This document shows, in pieces, positions 51,986 to 61,356 of a stretch of 64,000 nucleotides of DNA. Under the pieces are notes generated by a model. That model had not been told where the DNA came from and did not search any database. It saw nothing but the letters and a program-made list of their open reading frames with translations. The position numbers and the translations under genes were made by a program. Source of the stretch: Actinomadura terrae (GTDB taxonomy: Bacteria > Actinomycetota > Actinomycetes > Streptosporangiales > Streptosporangiaceae); contig NZ_JAICDG010000001.1 in NCBI RefSeq assembly GCF_022751215.1, positions 1,302,001 to 1,366,000 on the forward strand. Direction: 5' to 3'. Position 1 is the first letter of the stretch. Every line of letters starts with the position of its first letter.

Positions 51986-53230
51986 CTAAGGGTTTGCCCG
52001 TTCGGCGCGGATGCGGGTCACGACGTCGCCGGCGGCGGTCTTGATCGCGTCCAGTTCCCGCAGGTAGGCCCAGTAGTCGGGGTGCGCGCCGGTGAGCGTG
52101 CCGGGGGCCTTCTCCAGCCGTTCGACGAGCGCGTCGAGGGCGCGGGCGTGCTGGGGCGCGGCGCCGCCGGGTTGGGCCATGGCGAGCCGTTGCGCGTCGC
52201 GGACGGCGAACCGCACGGACTCCACGGGCCCGGTCGGGTCGGCGGCGACGGCCTCCAACTCGGTGACGCGCCCGGTGACCTGGCCGGCGCGGCGGTCGGC
52301 GGCGTTCAGCTCCGTGCGCGCGGCGGTGAGCGCCTGCTGCGCCTGCTTCCACTCGGCGCGGGAGACGTGCGCGGACGCCTCGTTCAGCCGCTCGCGGGCC
52401 CGCGTCACCCCGGCCTCGATGGCCTCGGGCGCGCCGCGCAGATCCTGCCAGCACGCCTGCGAGTAGCCGCGCAGCAGCGTCTTCATCGCCCGCCTGACGG
52501 GCTCCATACGGCCCGCGACGACGTCCACCCTGGTCCGGGCGGACGCGAGCGAGTTGCGGACCTTCCCGGCCATCTGCGGCAGCTCCGCGGCGGCCTCACG
52601 GGCGGCCTCGGCGACGGCGCGCGCCTCGTCGGCCTTGCGGAGCGCGCCGTCCAGGCCGAGACCGCCGAGCCCCTGCGCGCTCAGCTGGGCGAGGGCCGCC
52701 TTCGCGCGGGCCAGCTCGGCCTCGGGGTCGGAGGCGTCCATCCCGGCCTCGCGGGCTGCGGCCACGGCGGCGTCGGCGGCGGCGACGGCGTCGCGGGCGG
52801 CGGTGAGCCGGGGCGGGAGCTCGTCGAGCGCGGCCTCCAGCCGCGCCATGCCCGGGGCGAGCCGCTCGGCGAACCCGTTCAGGTCGCGCGCGACCTGCTG
52901 CAACCGCTCGGTGGCGGCGACGAACGCGCGCCGGGCGGCGTCGTACTCGGCGGGCGTCCGCTCCTGGTCGTCGAGGTCGTGGGCGTCCAGGACGGAGATG
53001 TAGGCGACCGAGGCGGCGTCGGCGGACTCGGCGAGCCCGGTGAACTCCCGCCGCGCGGGGGCCGCCGCGGACGCGTCGAGGTCCTCGAAGACGGTGACGC
53101 GGCCGTCGAGGTACTTCTGGGCCTGATCCATGTCGTAGAAGGCGGCCGCGGCCGCCTCGCGCGCCTCGATCGCGGCGCTCGCCGCCTGCGCGCCCCTGCC
53201 GCGCCGCCGCTGGTCGCCCGATCCCCGCAA
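51986..53230 (-). CDS. Alanine-rich coiled-coil protein divergent from terD
   Basis: The function is unknown. The 414-residue product is almost entirely helical, rich in Ala, Arg and Glu, with heptad-like runs ([39 protein letters not shown]). It has no signal or TM segment, so it is cytoplasmic and may form filaments or bind membranes as PspA-like proteins do. TTG 53230 is chosen because of GGAGGGGG at 53236-53243 on this strand. It is placed head to head with the ter genes, which suggests shared stress control. Confidence 0.7.
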   Translation of the reverse strand: MRGSGDQRRRGRGAQAASAAIEAREAAAAAFYDMDQAQKYLDGRVTVFEDLDASAAAPARREFTGLAESADAASVAYISVLDAHDLDDQERTPAEYDAARRAFVAATERLQQVARDLNGFAERLAPGMARLEAALDELPPRLTAARDAVAAADAAVAAAREAGMDASDPEAELARAKAALAQLSAQGLGGLGLDGALRKADEARAVAEAAREAAAELPQMAGKVRNSLASARTRVDVVAGRMEPVRRAMKTLLRGYSQACWQDLRGAPEAIEAGVTRARERLNEASAHVSRAEWKQAQQALTAARTELNAADRRAGQVTGRVTELEAVAADPTGPVESVRFAVRDAQRLAMAQPGGAAPQHARALDALVERLEKAPGTLTGAHPDYWAYLRELDAIKTAAGDVVTRIRAERANP

Positions 53231-53349
53231 GAGCGCCCCCTCCTTCGTCCCGTGCCCAGTCTGGCGCAGCCAGGACGCTTTCGCGTACCCCGGCCCCGGA
53301 CCTGTGACGACCCTCCCCGAGGTAATGCCTTCGCAACGTGGGGAACGGA

Positions 53350-53375
53350 TAGCATCACTGCTACGTCGATATAAC
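53350..53375 (+). promoter_or_regulatory. Candidate terD promoter/operator
   Basis: A short dyad TAGCA-TCAC-TGCTA (53350-53363) is followed by TATAAC (53370-53375), about 50 bp before the first terD start. Confidence 0.45.
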
Positions 53376-53423
53376 GTGACGCCCCGGGGCGTCCGATACG
53401 ACATGCGATCTTGGAGGAACACT

Positions 53424-53999
53424 GTGGGCGTCAGTCTCAGCAAGGGCGGCAATGTCTCGCTCACCAAGCAGGCACCGGGGCTGAGCGCGGTGACCGTCGG
53501 CCTCGGCTGGGATCTGCGGACCACGACCGGCTCCGACTTCGACCTGGACGCCTCCGCGCTGGTCCTGGACGCCGCCGGGAAGATCCTCACCGACCAGCAC
53601 TTCGTGTTCTTCAACAACCTGCGCACCCCGGACGGCGGCGTCGAGCACACCGGCGACAACACCACCGGCGCGGGCGAGGGCGATGACGAGCAGATCAAGG
53701 TGAACTTCACCGCGCTGCCGGCCACGGCCGAGCGGGTCGCGTTCGCGGTGTCGATCTACGACGCCGAGACCCGGAGCCAGAACTTCGGGCAGGTCCGCAA
53801 CGCCTACATCCGCGTCCTGAACCAGGGCGACGGGTCGGAGATGGCGCGCTACGACCTCTCCGAGGACGCCTCGATGGAGACCGCGATGGTGTTCGGCGAG
53901 CTGTACCGGTCGGGCGCGGAGTGGAAGTTCCGCGCCGTCGGCCAGGGCTACGCCTCGGGCCTCGCCGGGATCGCCACCGACTTCGGCGTCAACCTCTGA
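53424..53999 (+). CDS. terD: TerD family protein 1
   Basis: TerD-domain proteins bind calcium and support resistance to tellurite, phage and other stresses. The 191-residue protein has [13 protein letters not shown] at the start. The two acidic Ca-binding blocks are [12 protein letters not shown] (about residues 37-48) and [17 protein letters not shown] (about 77-93). The length is canonical. GTG 53424 follows GGAGG (53413-53417); a longer reading to 53304 is rejected. It is about 78% similar by eye to the next gene. Confidence 0.94.
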   Translation: MGVSLSKGGNVSLTKQAPGLSAVTVGLGWDLRTTTGSDFDLDASALVLDAAGKILTDQHFVFFNNLRTPDGGVEHTGDNTTGAGEGDDEQIKVNFTALPATAERVAFAVSIYDAETRSQNFGQVRNAYIRVLNQGDGSEMARYDLSEDASMETAMVFGELYRSGAEWKFRAVGQGYASGLAGIATDFGVNL

Positions 54000-54118
54000 C
54001 CCCCGCGTCCGGCGCGGGCCCGCGCCCGCGCCGGGCGGCACCGATTTCCGAACCCCTCAGTACCGACCGACCAGATCGTTCGCACCGGACCCCACCACGG
54101 GAAGGGAGTGGCCCGAAC

Positions 54119-54697
54119 ATGGGAGTCTCACTCGCCAAGGGCGGCAACGTCTCGCTGACGAAGGCCGCCCCGAACCTCAGCGCCGTGTCCGTCGGCCTCG
54201 GCTGGGACGTGCGCGCCACCACCGGCGCCGACTTCGACCTCGACGCGTCGGCGCTGATGCTCGCCGCGTCCGGCAAGGTCATGTCCGACCAGCACTTCGT
54301 GTTCTTCAACAACCTGAAGAGCCCGGACGGATCGGTCGAGCACACCGGCGACAACCTGACCGGTGAGGGGGAGGGCGACGACGAGTCGATCAACGTCGAC
54401 CTCACCGGTGTCCCGGCTGAGTGCGAGCGGATCGTGTTCCCGGTGTCGATCTACGACGCCGACAACCGCCAGCAGAACTTCGGCCAGGTCCGCAACGCCT
54501 TCATCCGCATCGTCAACCGCGCCGACGGCAACGAGCTCGCCCGCTTCGACCTCACCGAGGACGCCTCCACCGAGACGGCCATGGTGTTCGGCGAGCTGTA
54601 CCGCCACAGTGGTGAATGGAAGTTCAGAGCCGTCGGCCAGGGGTATGCCTCGGGTCTCGCCGGTATCGCAATGGACTTCGGCGTCAACGTCGGCTGA
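54119..54697 (+). CDS. terD: TerD family protein 2
   Basis: The 192-residue paralogue of the preceding gene shares most of its length with it, including [12 protein letters not shown] and [17 protein letters not shown]. The protein is a cytoplasmic Ca-binding member of the Ter stress complex. ATG 54119 has GGGAG at 54103-54107. The 120-bp gap from terD 1 contains no separate promoter that can be recognised. Confidence 0.94.
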   Translation: MGVSLAKGGNVSLTKAAPNLSAVSVGLGWDVRATTGADFDLDASALMLAASGKVMSDQHFVFFNNLKSPDGSVEHTGDNLTGEGEGDDESINVDLTGVPAECERIVFPVSIYDADNRQQNFGQVRNAFIRIVNRADGNELARFDLTEDASTETAMVFGELYRHSGEWKFRAVGQGYASGLAGIAMDFGVNVG

Positions 54698-54762
54698 GGG
54701 CCGGCCTTCCCCGCACGCCGGCCGGCCCGTCGCGGGTCGTCCTCCCTAGCAGAAATACGCGC

Positions 54763-55887
54763 ATGATTCTTCGCACCTTCGGGTGGTCCTTCGCCGTCAC
54801 GGTCGTGGGCCTGCTGATCGCCCTGCTGTACGACGGCGCTACCGGGCTCGCCCTGGTGGCCGTGCTGGCCGTCCTGGAGATCTCCCTGTCGTTCGACAAC
54901 GCCGTGGTCAACGCCAAGGTCCTCGACCGGATGAGCGAGTTCTGGCAGAAGATCTTTCTGACCGTCGGCATCGCCATCGCCGTGTTCGGTATGCGGCTGG
55001 TGTTCCCGCTGGTCATCGTGGGGGTCACCGCCAAACTGAACCCGATCGACGCCTTCGACCTGGCGCTCAACGACTCGCACCGCTACCACGAGTTGATGAA
55101 CGACGCCTACCCGATGATCGCGGCGTTCGGCGGCATGTTCCTGATGATGCTGTTCCTCGACTTCGTGTTCGAGGAGCGCGCCGACAAGTGGCTGCCGTGG
55201 CTGGAGAAGCCGCTCGCCCGCATCGGCAAGCTGGACCAGCTCGCGGTGGTCGTCGCGGGCGGCTCGCTGGCGTTCGTGGCGTGGCTGTCGGCCGACGACC
55301 CGGGCAGCGTCATGATCGCGGGTGTGCTCGGCATGGTGACCTACATCCTGGTCAACGGGCTGGGCGAGCTGTTCTCCGAGGCGAGCGAGGAGGACGACGA
55401 GGACGAGGACGGCGAGGAGGACGGCGCCGAGCAGGCCTCGTCCGGGCGGTCCGGACCGAGTTCGCTGGCGCTCGCCACCGGCAAGGCGGGGTTCTTCCTG
55501 TTCCTCTACCTGGAGGTGCTGGACGCCTCGTTCAGCTTCGACGGCGTCATCGGCGCGTTCGCGATCAGCACCGACCCGATCATCATCGCCCTGGGCCTCG
55601 GCATCGGCGCGATGTACATCCGGTCGCTGACGGTCTTCCTCGTCCGCAAGGGCACCCTGCACGAGTACATCTACCTGGAGCACGGCGCGCACTGGGCGAT
55701 CGGCGCGCTGGCCGTCTGCATGCTGGTCAGCATCGGCCATCACGTCCCCGAGTGGATCACCGGTGGGCTGGGCGCGGGCCTGATCATCGCCGCGTTCGTG
55801 TCGTCGGTTGTCCGCAACCGGGGCGCGGGCGAGGGCCCGGCCGCCGAGGCCGGGGACGACGAACGGCTCCACGCGGGCAAGGTCTGA
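54763..55887 (+). CDS. DUF475 / TerC-superfamily integral membrane protein
   Basis: The 374-residue protein has about nine TM helices. It carries the TerC-type metal-transport signatures EISLSFDNAVVNA (about residues 44-56) and LDASFSFDGVIGAFAI (about 253-268), and a strongly acidic cytoplasmic loop (EDDEDEDGEEDG). TerC-like proteins are proposed metal (Mn) exporters or membrane anchors of Ter complexes. ATG 54763 has no clear ribosome-binding site. Confidence 0.9.
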   Translation: MILRTFGWSFAVTVVGLLIALLYDGATGLALVAVLAVLEISLSFDNAVVNAKVLDRMSEFWQKIFLTVGIAIAVFGMRLVFPLVIVGVTAKLNPIDAFDLALNDSHRYHELMNDAYPMIAAFGGMFLMMLFLDFVFEERADKWLPWLEKPLARIGKLDQLAVVVAGGSLAFVAWLSADDPGSVMIAGVLGMVTYILVNGLGELFSEASEEDDEDEDGEEDGAEQASSGRSGPSSLALATGKAGFFLFLYLEVLDASFSFDGVIGAFAISTDPIIIALGLGIGAMYIRSLTVFLVRKGTLHEYIYLEHGAHWAIGALAVCMLVSIGHHVPEWITGGLGAGLIIAAFVSSVVRNRGAGEGPAAEAGDDERLHAGKV

Positions 55888-55959
55888 TCGGCCGGGCCTT
55901 CTTAGTAGTTCTTCACCCCGCGTACATCCCCCAGGTAAACATCACCGAAGGAGCCGACG

Positions 55960-56538
55960 ATGTCGATCTCGTTGCAGAAGGGGCAGAAGGTCTCGCTGGA
56001 CAAGCCCGGCGGAGGCACGCTCACCCGGGTCCGGATGGGCCTCGGCTGGGACGCGGTCGCCAAGAAGGGCCGGTTCGGCAAGTCCAAGGCCCAGTCCATC
56101 GACCTGGACGCGTCCTGCCTGCTGTTCGACGGCAGCGGCAACCTCGCCGACCAGGTGTGGTTCCGCCAGCTCCGCAGCAAGGACGGCTCGGTCCTGCACA
56201 CCGGCGACAACCTGACCGGCGCGGGCGAGGGCGACGACGAGGTCATCAACGTCGACCTCCAGGGCGTCCCCGCCAACGTCGTCCAACTGGTGTTCACGGT
56301 GAACTCCTTCACCGGCCAGGACTTCTCGCAGATCGAGAACGCGTTCTGCCGGCTGGTGGACGAGAGCACCGGGCAGGAGATCGCCCGCTACGACCTGAGC
56401 GGCGCGGGCCAGCACAGCGCGCAGATCATGGCGAAGGTGTCGCGGGACGGGGCGGGCTGGTCGATGACGGCGATCGGCGCGACCGCCAACGGCCGCACCT
56501 TCCAGCACCTGCTCCCGGACGTGACGCCGCACCTGTGA
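55960..56538 (+). CDS. TerD family protein 3 (divergent TerD/TerZ type)
   Basis: The 192-residue protein keeps the TerD fold motifs ([45 protein letters not shown]). It differs in the first half by a KKGRFGKSKAQ insertion, and its C-terminus lacks the [10 protein letters not shown] tail of paralogues 1 and 2. AAGGAG precedes ATG 55960. A 14-bp tandem duplication covers its stop codon. Confidence 0.92.
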   Translation: MSISLQKGQKVSLDKPGGGTLTRVRMGLGWDAVAKKGRFGKSKAQSIDLDASCLLFDGSGNLADQVWFRQLRSKDGSVLHTGDNLTGAGEGDDEVINVDLQGVPANVVQLVFTVNSFTGQDFSQIENAFCRLVDESTGQEIARYDLSGAGQHSAQIMAKVSRDGAGWSMTAIGATANGRTFQHLLPDVTPHL

Positions 56539-56554
56539 CACCGCACCTGTGACA
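56527..56554. repeat. 14-bp tandem duplication spanning a stop codon
   Basis: CCGCACCTGTGACA is present at 56527-56540 and 56541-56554. The first copy contains the last codons and TGA of the third TerD gene. Confidence 0.85.
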
Positions 56555-56798
56555 CTGGCCGCTTCGCCGGTCTGAGCGCTGGGAGCAGGGGGGCTCGGGG
56601 GTCGGACGGGGGTACGTGACGGGGTGTGACGGCGGGCGCGTCCCGCCGTCCCGCCGGGGACATGTCACGCTTTCTCACATCCTCCTTCACCGGCGAATTC
56701 TTGCCCTCAGCGTCTACCCTTGAAGGATTCCGGGGGAGAGTCCGAGAGGCGGCCGACGATCCGCGCGCAGCGGCCCGATCCTGAGGGGAACTTTGTGA

Positions 56799-57956
56799 AT
56801 GCGGCATTTCGATCACGTTGACACCGCGCATCGCAAGCACCTCTTCTACCGGCATCCGCGGTGCTTCGACCGGCACGACGAGCCGGAGGTGCTCGCGGTG
56901 GCGCTGGGCGCGACGCTCTACAGCCCCGCCACGCGTCCCGTCCTCGCCGACGACATCGAGAAGGCCGCGCGGCGCGGCGTGATGAGCATGGTCGTGTGCC
57001 TGGAGGACGCCGTCGCCGACGACGAGGTCCCGGCCGCCGAGGCCAACGCGGTCGCGCAGCTGCGGGAGCTGCGGCGCCGGGGCACCGACCTGCCGCTGCT
57101 GTTCATCCGGGTCCGCGAGCCCGGCCAGATCGGCGACCTGGTCGCCCGGCTCGGGGACGCCGCGGCGCTGGTCACCGGGTTCGTGCTGCCGAAGTTCACG
57201 GGCGTGACGGGTGGAGCGTTCCTGGAGGCACTGGAGGAGACCTCCGCCCGGACCGGGCTGCGGCTGCTGGCGATGCCGGTGATCGAGAGCCCGGAGGCGG
57301 TGTACAGCGAGACGCGGACCGAGCTGCTGAACGACGTGGCGCGGCTGCTCGCCAAGCACCGGGAGCGCATCCTCGCGGTCCGGCTCGGCGCGACCGACAT
57401 GTCGGCGGCCTACGGGCTGCGCCGCCCGCCGGACCTGACGATCTACGACATCCGCCCGGTCGCGAGCGTGATCTGCGACGTCGTCAACATCCTCGGCCGG
57501 GTGGACGGCAGCGGGTTCGTGGTGACGGGCCCGGTGTGGGAGTACTTCTCGGCGGGCGAGCGGATGTTCAAGCCGCAGCTGCGGCAGTCGCCGTTCGACC
57601 GGCAGCACGCCGCGCCGCTGCGGCAGCGGCTGATCACCTCCGACCTGGACGGGCTGATCCGCGAGGTGCACCTGGACAAGGCGAACGGCCTCACCGGCAA
57701 GACCGTGATCCATCCGAGCCATGTGGCGGCCGTGCACGCGCTGTCGGTCGTGACGCACGAGGAGTACTGCGACGCCGCCGACATCCTGGGCGTCGCCGGA
57801 GGGGGCGTCATGGCGAGCGCGTACGCGAACAAGATGAACGAGGCGAAGCCGCACCGCGCGTGGGCGGAGCGGCTGATGCTGCGCGCCCGGGTCTTCGGGG
57901 TCGCGGCGGAGGACGTCACGTTCGTCGAGCTGCTGGACGCGGCGGGCAGCCGGTGA
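56799..57956 (+). CDS. HpcH/HpaI aldolase / citrate-lyase-like protein (Ter operon)
   Basis: The 385-residue TIM-barrel protein has the family's GVMSMVVCLEDAVADDEV near residue 65 and RLGATDMSAAYGLRR. It also has KTVIHPSHVAAVHAL in the C-terminal part. Relatives cleave or form C-C bonds of beta-hydroxy acids. It heads four overlapping genes (HpcH, PRTase-TRSP, PRTase/StiP, HAD). Comparative genomics of Ter systems has proposed that these make a nucleoside-like metabolite. GAGGGGA precedes ATG 56799. Confidence 0.88.
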   Translation: MRHFDHVDTAHRKHLFYRHPRCFDRHDEPEVLAVALGATLYSPATRPVLADDIEKAARRGVMSMVVCLEDAVADDEVPAAEANAVAQLRELRRRGTDLPLLFIRVREPGQIGDLVARLGDAAALVTGFVLPKFTGVTGGAFLEALEETSARTGLRLLAMPVIESPEAVYSETRTELLNDVARLLAKHRERILAVRLGATDMSAAYGLRRPPDLTIYDIRPVASVICDVVNILGRVDGSGFVVTGPVWEYFSAGERMFKPQLRQSPFDRQHAAPLRQRLITSDLDGLIREVHLDKANGLTGKTVIHPSHVAAVHALSVVTHEEYCDAADILGVAGGGVMASAYANKMNEAKPHRAWAERLMLRARVFGVAAEDVTFVELLDAAGSR

Positions 57957-59296
57957 CCTGGCCGGGGGAGTGGGTCGCGGCCCGCCTCGGCGTACGGCTG
58001 GCCGACGGCGGGGCCTCGGCGGGTGCCGGGCTGGCCGATCTCGTGGGGCTCGCCGTGCGGCGGAATCCGCGCCGCGCGCATCTGCTGGTGTCGGCCGTGC
58101 TGGGCAAGCACGTCCCGACCGACCCGCGCCTCGTCTACGGGTCGGGGCTGCTGCTGGGCGATCTCGTGCGCGCGCGCCTGCGTCCGGAGGGCGCCCGTGG
58201 CGGGACGTTCCTCGCCGACGCGCTCCACGGTGTGGACGGCGCGGCCGCCCGGCTACGCGACTCCCTGCGGACGCCCGCCGAACCCGTCGACGCCGTAGTG
58301 CTCGGCTATGCGGAAACGGCGACGGCGCTAGGGCATTCCGTGGCGGACGCCCTCGGCGGTGCCTACTACCTGCACTCCACGCGCCGTCCCGTCGAGGGGT
58401 TCTCCACCTACGGCGGGTTCGAGGAGGAGCACAGCCACGCCACGAGCCACCTGCTGCTGCCGGGCGACCCGTCCGCGCTGGACCGGGACGTGCCCGTCGT
58501 GCTGGTGGACGACGAGCTGTCCACGGGGCGGACCGTCCTCAACACGATCGAGGCGCTGCACGCCGTCCGCCCGCGCCGCCATTACGTGCTGGCCGCGCTG
58601 GTCGATCTGCGGGGCGAGGACGACCGCGCCCGTATGCGGGCGCTGGCCGACCGCCTGGGCGCGCGCATAGACGCCGTGGCGCTTGCCCACGGCCGTGTGG
58701 AGCTGCCGGAGGGGATTCTGGAGGCGGGGCAGGCGCTCGTGGCCGATCTGTCCACCCGGGCCTTGCCGGAGGCCGCTCCAGCGCGCTTCGACGTCACCCG
58801 CGTCCCCGTGCAGTGGCCGCACGGGCTGCCGGACGGCGGACGGCACGGATTCCTGCCCGCCCACCGCACACTGCTGGAGAAAGAACTGCCGCGCATGGGC
58901 GACGCCCTCGTGGGGCATCTCGGCGGCGCCTCGCGCGTGCTCGTGCTCGGGTTCGAGGAACTGATGTACGCGCCCCTGCGCCTGGCGGAGGCGCTCGCCG
59001 ACGCGCTTCCCGACGTGGACGTCCGGTACTCGACGACGAGCCGTTCGCCCGTCCTGGCCGTGGACGATCCGGGATACGCGATCAGGACGCGGCTCGCCTT
59101 CCCCGCGCACGACGGCCCGGCCGGCGGCGCGCGGGAGCGCTACGCCTACAACGTCGACGCGTCCTTCGGCACGATCGTGTTCGTCGTCGACGACGTCGGC
59201 GACACCAACGAACTCGCCACGGGTCTCCTGGAGAAGCTGCGCGCGCTCGCCCCCGTGCTGCTGGTGACCGTCCCCTCCCACAGGAGCACGCCGTGA
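57953..59296 (+). CDS. Type I phosphoribosyltransferase with TRSP domain
   Basis: The 447-residue protein has a PRTase domain with the PRPP-binding loop VPVVLVDDELSTGRTVLN (about residues 181-198) and the upstream AVVLGYAETATALG. A C-terminal TRSP-type domain starts near residue 270 (PARFDVTRVPVQWPHGLPDGGRHG). It would transfer ribose 5-phosphate to or from a base-like acceptor. GTG 57953 overlaps the preceding stop by 4 bp. Substrate identity is unknown. Confidence 0.86.
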   Translation: MTWPGEWVAARLGVRLADGGASAGAGLADLVGLAVRRNPRRAHLLVSAVLGKHVPTDPRLVYGSGLLLGDLVRARLRPEGARGGTFLADALHGVDGAAARLRDSLRTPAEPVDAVVLGYAETATALGHSVADALGGAYYLHSTRRPVEGFSTYGGFEEEHSHATSHLLLPGDPSALDRDVPVVLVDDELSTGRTVLNTIEALHAVRPRRHYVLAALVDLRGEDDRARMRALADRLGARIDAVALAHGRVELPEGILEAGQALVADLSTRALPEAAPARFDVTRVPVQWPHGLPDGGRHGFLPAHRTLLEKELPRMGDALVGHLGGASRVLVLGFEELMYAPLRLAEALADALPDVDVRYSTTSRSPVLAVDDPGYAIRTRLAFPAHDGPAGGARERYAYNVDASFGTIVFVVDDVGDTNELATGLLEKLRALAPVLLVTVPSHRSTP

Positions 59297-60432
59297 ACCT
59301 GCCCGCGCCGCTCTACGGCCCGCAGTTCGGCAGCTACCCGGCGGAGGACGTCGCGTGGCTGCTCAAGGACCTGTCCCACGCGCGCCTGGAGGCGCCCACC
59401 GAGGAGCGCGAGGCGGCGATCCAGGCGGGCCGGGCGCACTACGCCGAGTCGCTGCCGGTCGAGTACCAGCCGGGCCAGGCGTACCGGCGGCTGTTCCAGC
59501 GGGCCCTGGAGGAGTCGGCGGAGCGGCTCGCCTACGCGACGGGACTGATCGGCGAGACCATCCTCGCCGAGCGCGGCCCGGACGCCGTCCTCGCGTCGCT
59601 GGCGCGCGCCGGGACGCCGGTCGGCATCCTCGTCCGCCGCTGGGCCCGGTTCGCGCACGGCCTCGACCTGCCGCACTACGCCGTCAGCATCGTCCGGGGG
59701 CGGGGGATCGACACCGTCGCGCTGCGGTACCTCGCCGAGCACCACGACCCGTCCACGGTCATGTTCGTGGACGGCTGGACGGGCAAGGGCGCCATCTCCC
59801 GCCAGCTCACCGCCGCCCTGTCAGCGGACGCGCCCTGCGGGGACGTCGCCGCCCGGTTCTCGGCGGACCTCGCCGTCCTGGCCGACCCGGGACGCTGCAC
59901 GCCCCTCTACGGAACCAGGGACGATTTCCTGATCCCGTCGGCTTGCCTGAACTCCACCGTGTCCGGACTCGTCAGCCGGACCGTCCTGAACGACGAACTG
60001 ATCGGCCCCGGCGACTTCCACGGGGCGAAGTTCTACGCGGACCTCGCCGCCGACGACGTCTCCGCCCATTTCCTCGACACCGTGTGCGCGCGCTTCGCGG
60101 ACGTCGCCGAACGGGTCGCGAAGGACTTCCCGGACCTGCGCGCATCCGACCGGGCCCCCGACTGGTCGGGCTGGGACGCGGTCCGCAGGGTCGGTGCCCT
60201 CCACGGCGTGGACGACCTCAACCTCATCAAGCCGGGAGTGGGGGAGACGACACGGGTGCTGCTCCGCCGCGTCCCGTGGAAGGTGCTCGCCCGCCCTGAC
60301 GCGGAGGCCGATCTGACGCATATCCGCGTCCTCGCGGAGGAGCGCGGTGTGCCCGTCCTGGAAACGGACGACATCCCGTATGCGTGCGTGGGCCTGATCC
60401 ACCCGAAGTTCGGCAAGGGAGCCGTGCAGTGA
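59293..60432 (+). CDS. PRTase_1/StiP-family protein with PELOTA-like C-terminus
   Basis: The 379-residue protein belongs to the family annotated both as phosphoribosyltransferase-like and as cysteine protease StiP. It has FGSYPAEDVAWLLKDLSHA near the start, then VMFVDGWTGKGAISRQL (about residues 155-171) with the PRPP-loop-like acidic stretch. The C-terminal TRVLLRRVPWKVL ... LAEERGVPVLETDDIPYACVGLI resembles a PELOTA/L7Ae RNA-binding fold. GTG 59293 overlaps the previous stop. Whether it acts as PRTase or protease is unresolved. Confidence 0.82.
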   Translation: MNLPAPLYGPQFGSYPAEDVAWLLKDLSHARLEAPTEEREAAIQAGRAHYAESLPVEYQPGQAYRRLFQRALEESAERLAYATGLIGETILAERGPDAVLASLARAGTPVGILVRRWARFAHGLDLPHYAVSIVRGRGIDTVALRYLAEHHDPSTVMFVDGWTGKGAISRQLTAALSADAPCGDVAARFSADLAVLADPGRCTPLYGTRDDFLIPSACLNSTVSGLVSRTVLNDELIGPGDFHGAKFYADLAADDVSAHFLDTVCARFADVAERVAKDFPDLRASDRAPDWSGWDAVRRVGALHGVDDLNLIKPGVGETTRVLLRRVPWKVLARPDAEADLTHIRVLAEERGVPVLETDDIPYACVGLIHPKFGKGAVQ

Positions 60433-61235
60433 CCGTCCTGGTGTGCTCGGACCTCGACCGCACGCTCATCTACTCCGCCGCCGCGTTCGCGCTGGAGGGC
60501 CCCGACGAGGCCATGCCGCGCCTGCTCTGCGTCGAGTTCTACCAGGGCGCCCCCCTCTCCTACGTCACCGAGACCGCCGCGCAGACCCTGGAGGCGCTCG
60601 CGAGGGCCGCGACGTTCGTCCCCACGACGACGCGGACGCCCGAGCAGTACCGCCGCGTCCACCTGCTGGAGAAGCCGCCCGCCTACGCGATCTGCGCGAA
60701 CGGCGGGCACCTGCTCGTGGACGGCGAGGACGACCCGTCCTGGTCGACCGCCGTCCGCTCCCGGGTCGCCGCCGGGTGCGCGCCGCTCGCCGAGGTCCAG
60801 GAGCACCTGATCGGCATGGGCGGCGACTTCGTCCTGAAGCGCCGCACCGCGTCGGACCTGTTCGCCTACACGGTCGTGGACCGCGCCGCCCTCCCCGCCG
60901 GCTGGGTCGACGACCTCGCCGGCTGGTGCGCCGAACGCGGCTGGCGCACGTCCCTGCAAGGGCGCAAGGTCTACTGCCTGCCCGCGTCGCTGACCAAGTC
61001 GGCCGCCGCCGCCGAGGTCGCCCGCCGCACCGGCGCGTCCCGCATGCTCGCCGCCGGGGACTCGCTGCTGGACGCCGAACTCCTCGACGCCGCCGCCGCG
61101 TCGATCCGTCCCGCGCACGGCGAACTGCACGACACCGGCTGGACGTCGCCGACCGCCACCGTCACCGCGTCCCGCGGAATCCGCGCGGGCGAGGAGATCA
61201 CCGCCCGGCTCCTCGACCTCGTCGCGTCGGAATAA
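60429..61235 (+). CDS. HAD-superfamily hydrolase (Ter operon)
   Basis: The 268-residue HAD phosphatase has motif I DLDRTLIYS (residues 8-16), a cap domain, motif III Lys near GRKVYCLPASLTKSAAA and motif IV AAGDSLLDAELLD (about 213-225). It probably removes phosphate from the product of the two PRTases upstream. GTG 60429 overlaps the previous stop. It is the last gene of the coupled operon; the next gene starts 121 bp on. Confidence 0.88.
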   Translation: MTVLVCSDLDRTLIYSAAAFALEGPDEAMPRLLCVEFYQGAPLSYVTETAAQTLEALARAATFVPTTTRTPEQYRRVHLLEKPPAYAICANGGHLLVDGEDDPSWSTAVRSRVAAGCAPLAEVQEHLIGMGGDFVLKRRTASDLFAYTVVDRAALPAGWVDDLAGWCAERGWRTSLQGRKVYCLPASLTKSAAAAEVARRTGASRMLAAGDSLLDAELLDAAAASIRPAHGELHDTGWTSPTATVTASRGIRAGEEITARLLDLVASE

Positions 61236-61356
61236 TCACAATAAACCAGACAAAATCCCCGAGTTTCGCGATCGACCGGCGCCAGGGGCTCGTCGCGGAC
61301 CGCTTCCCCGGTCACAATCACGGTGAGGACCCGAGCGGGGAGGTCACCCTGAGCGC

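Noticed and set aside
53304..53423. N-terminal extension of the first TerD protein
   Set aside because: Family members start at the VGVSLSKGG motif, and a good ribosome-binding site precedes GTG 53424.
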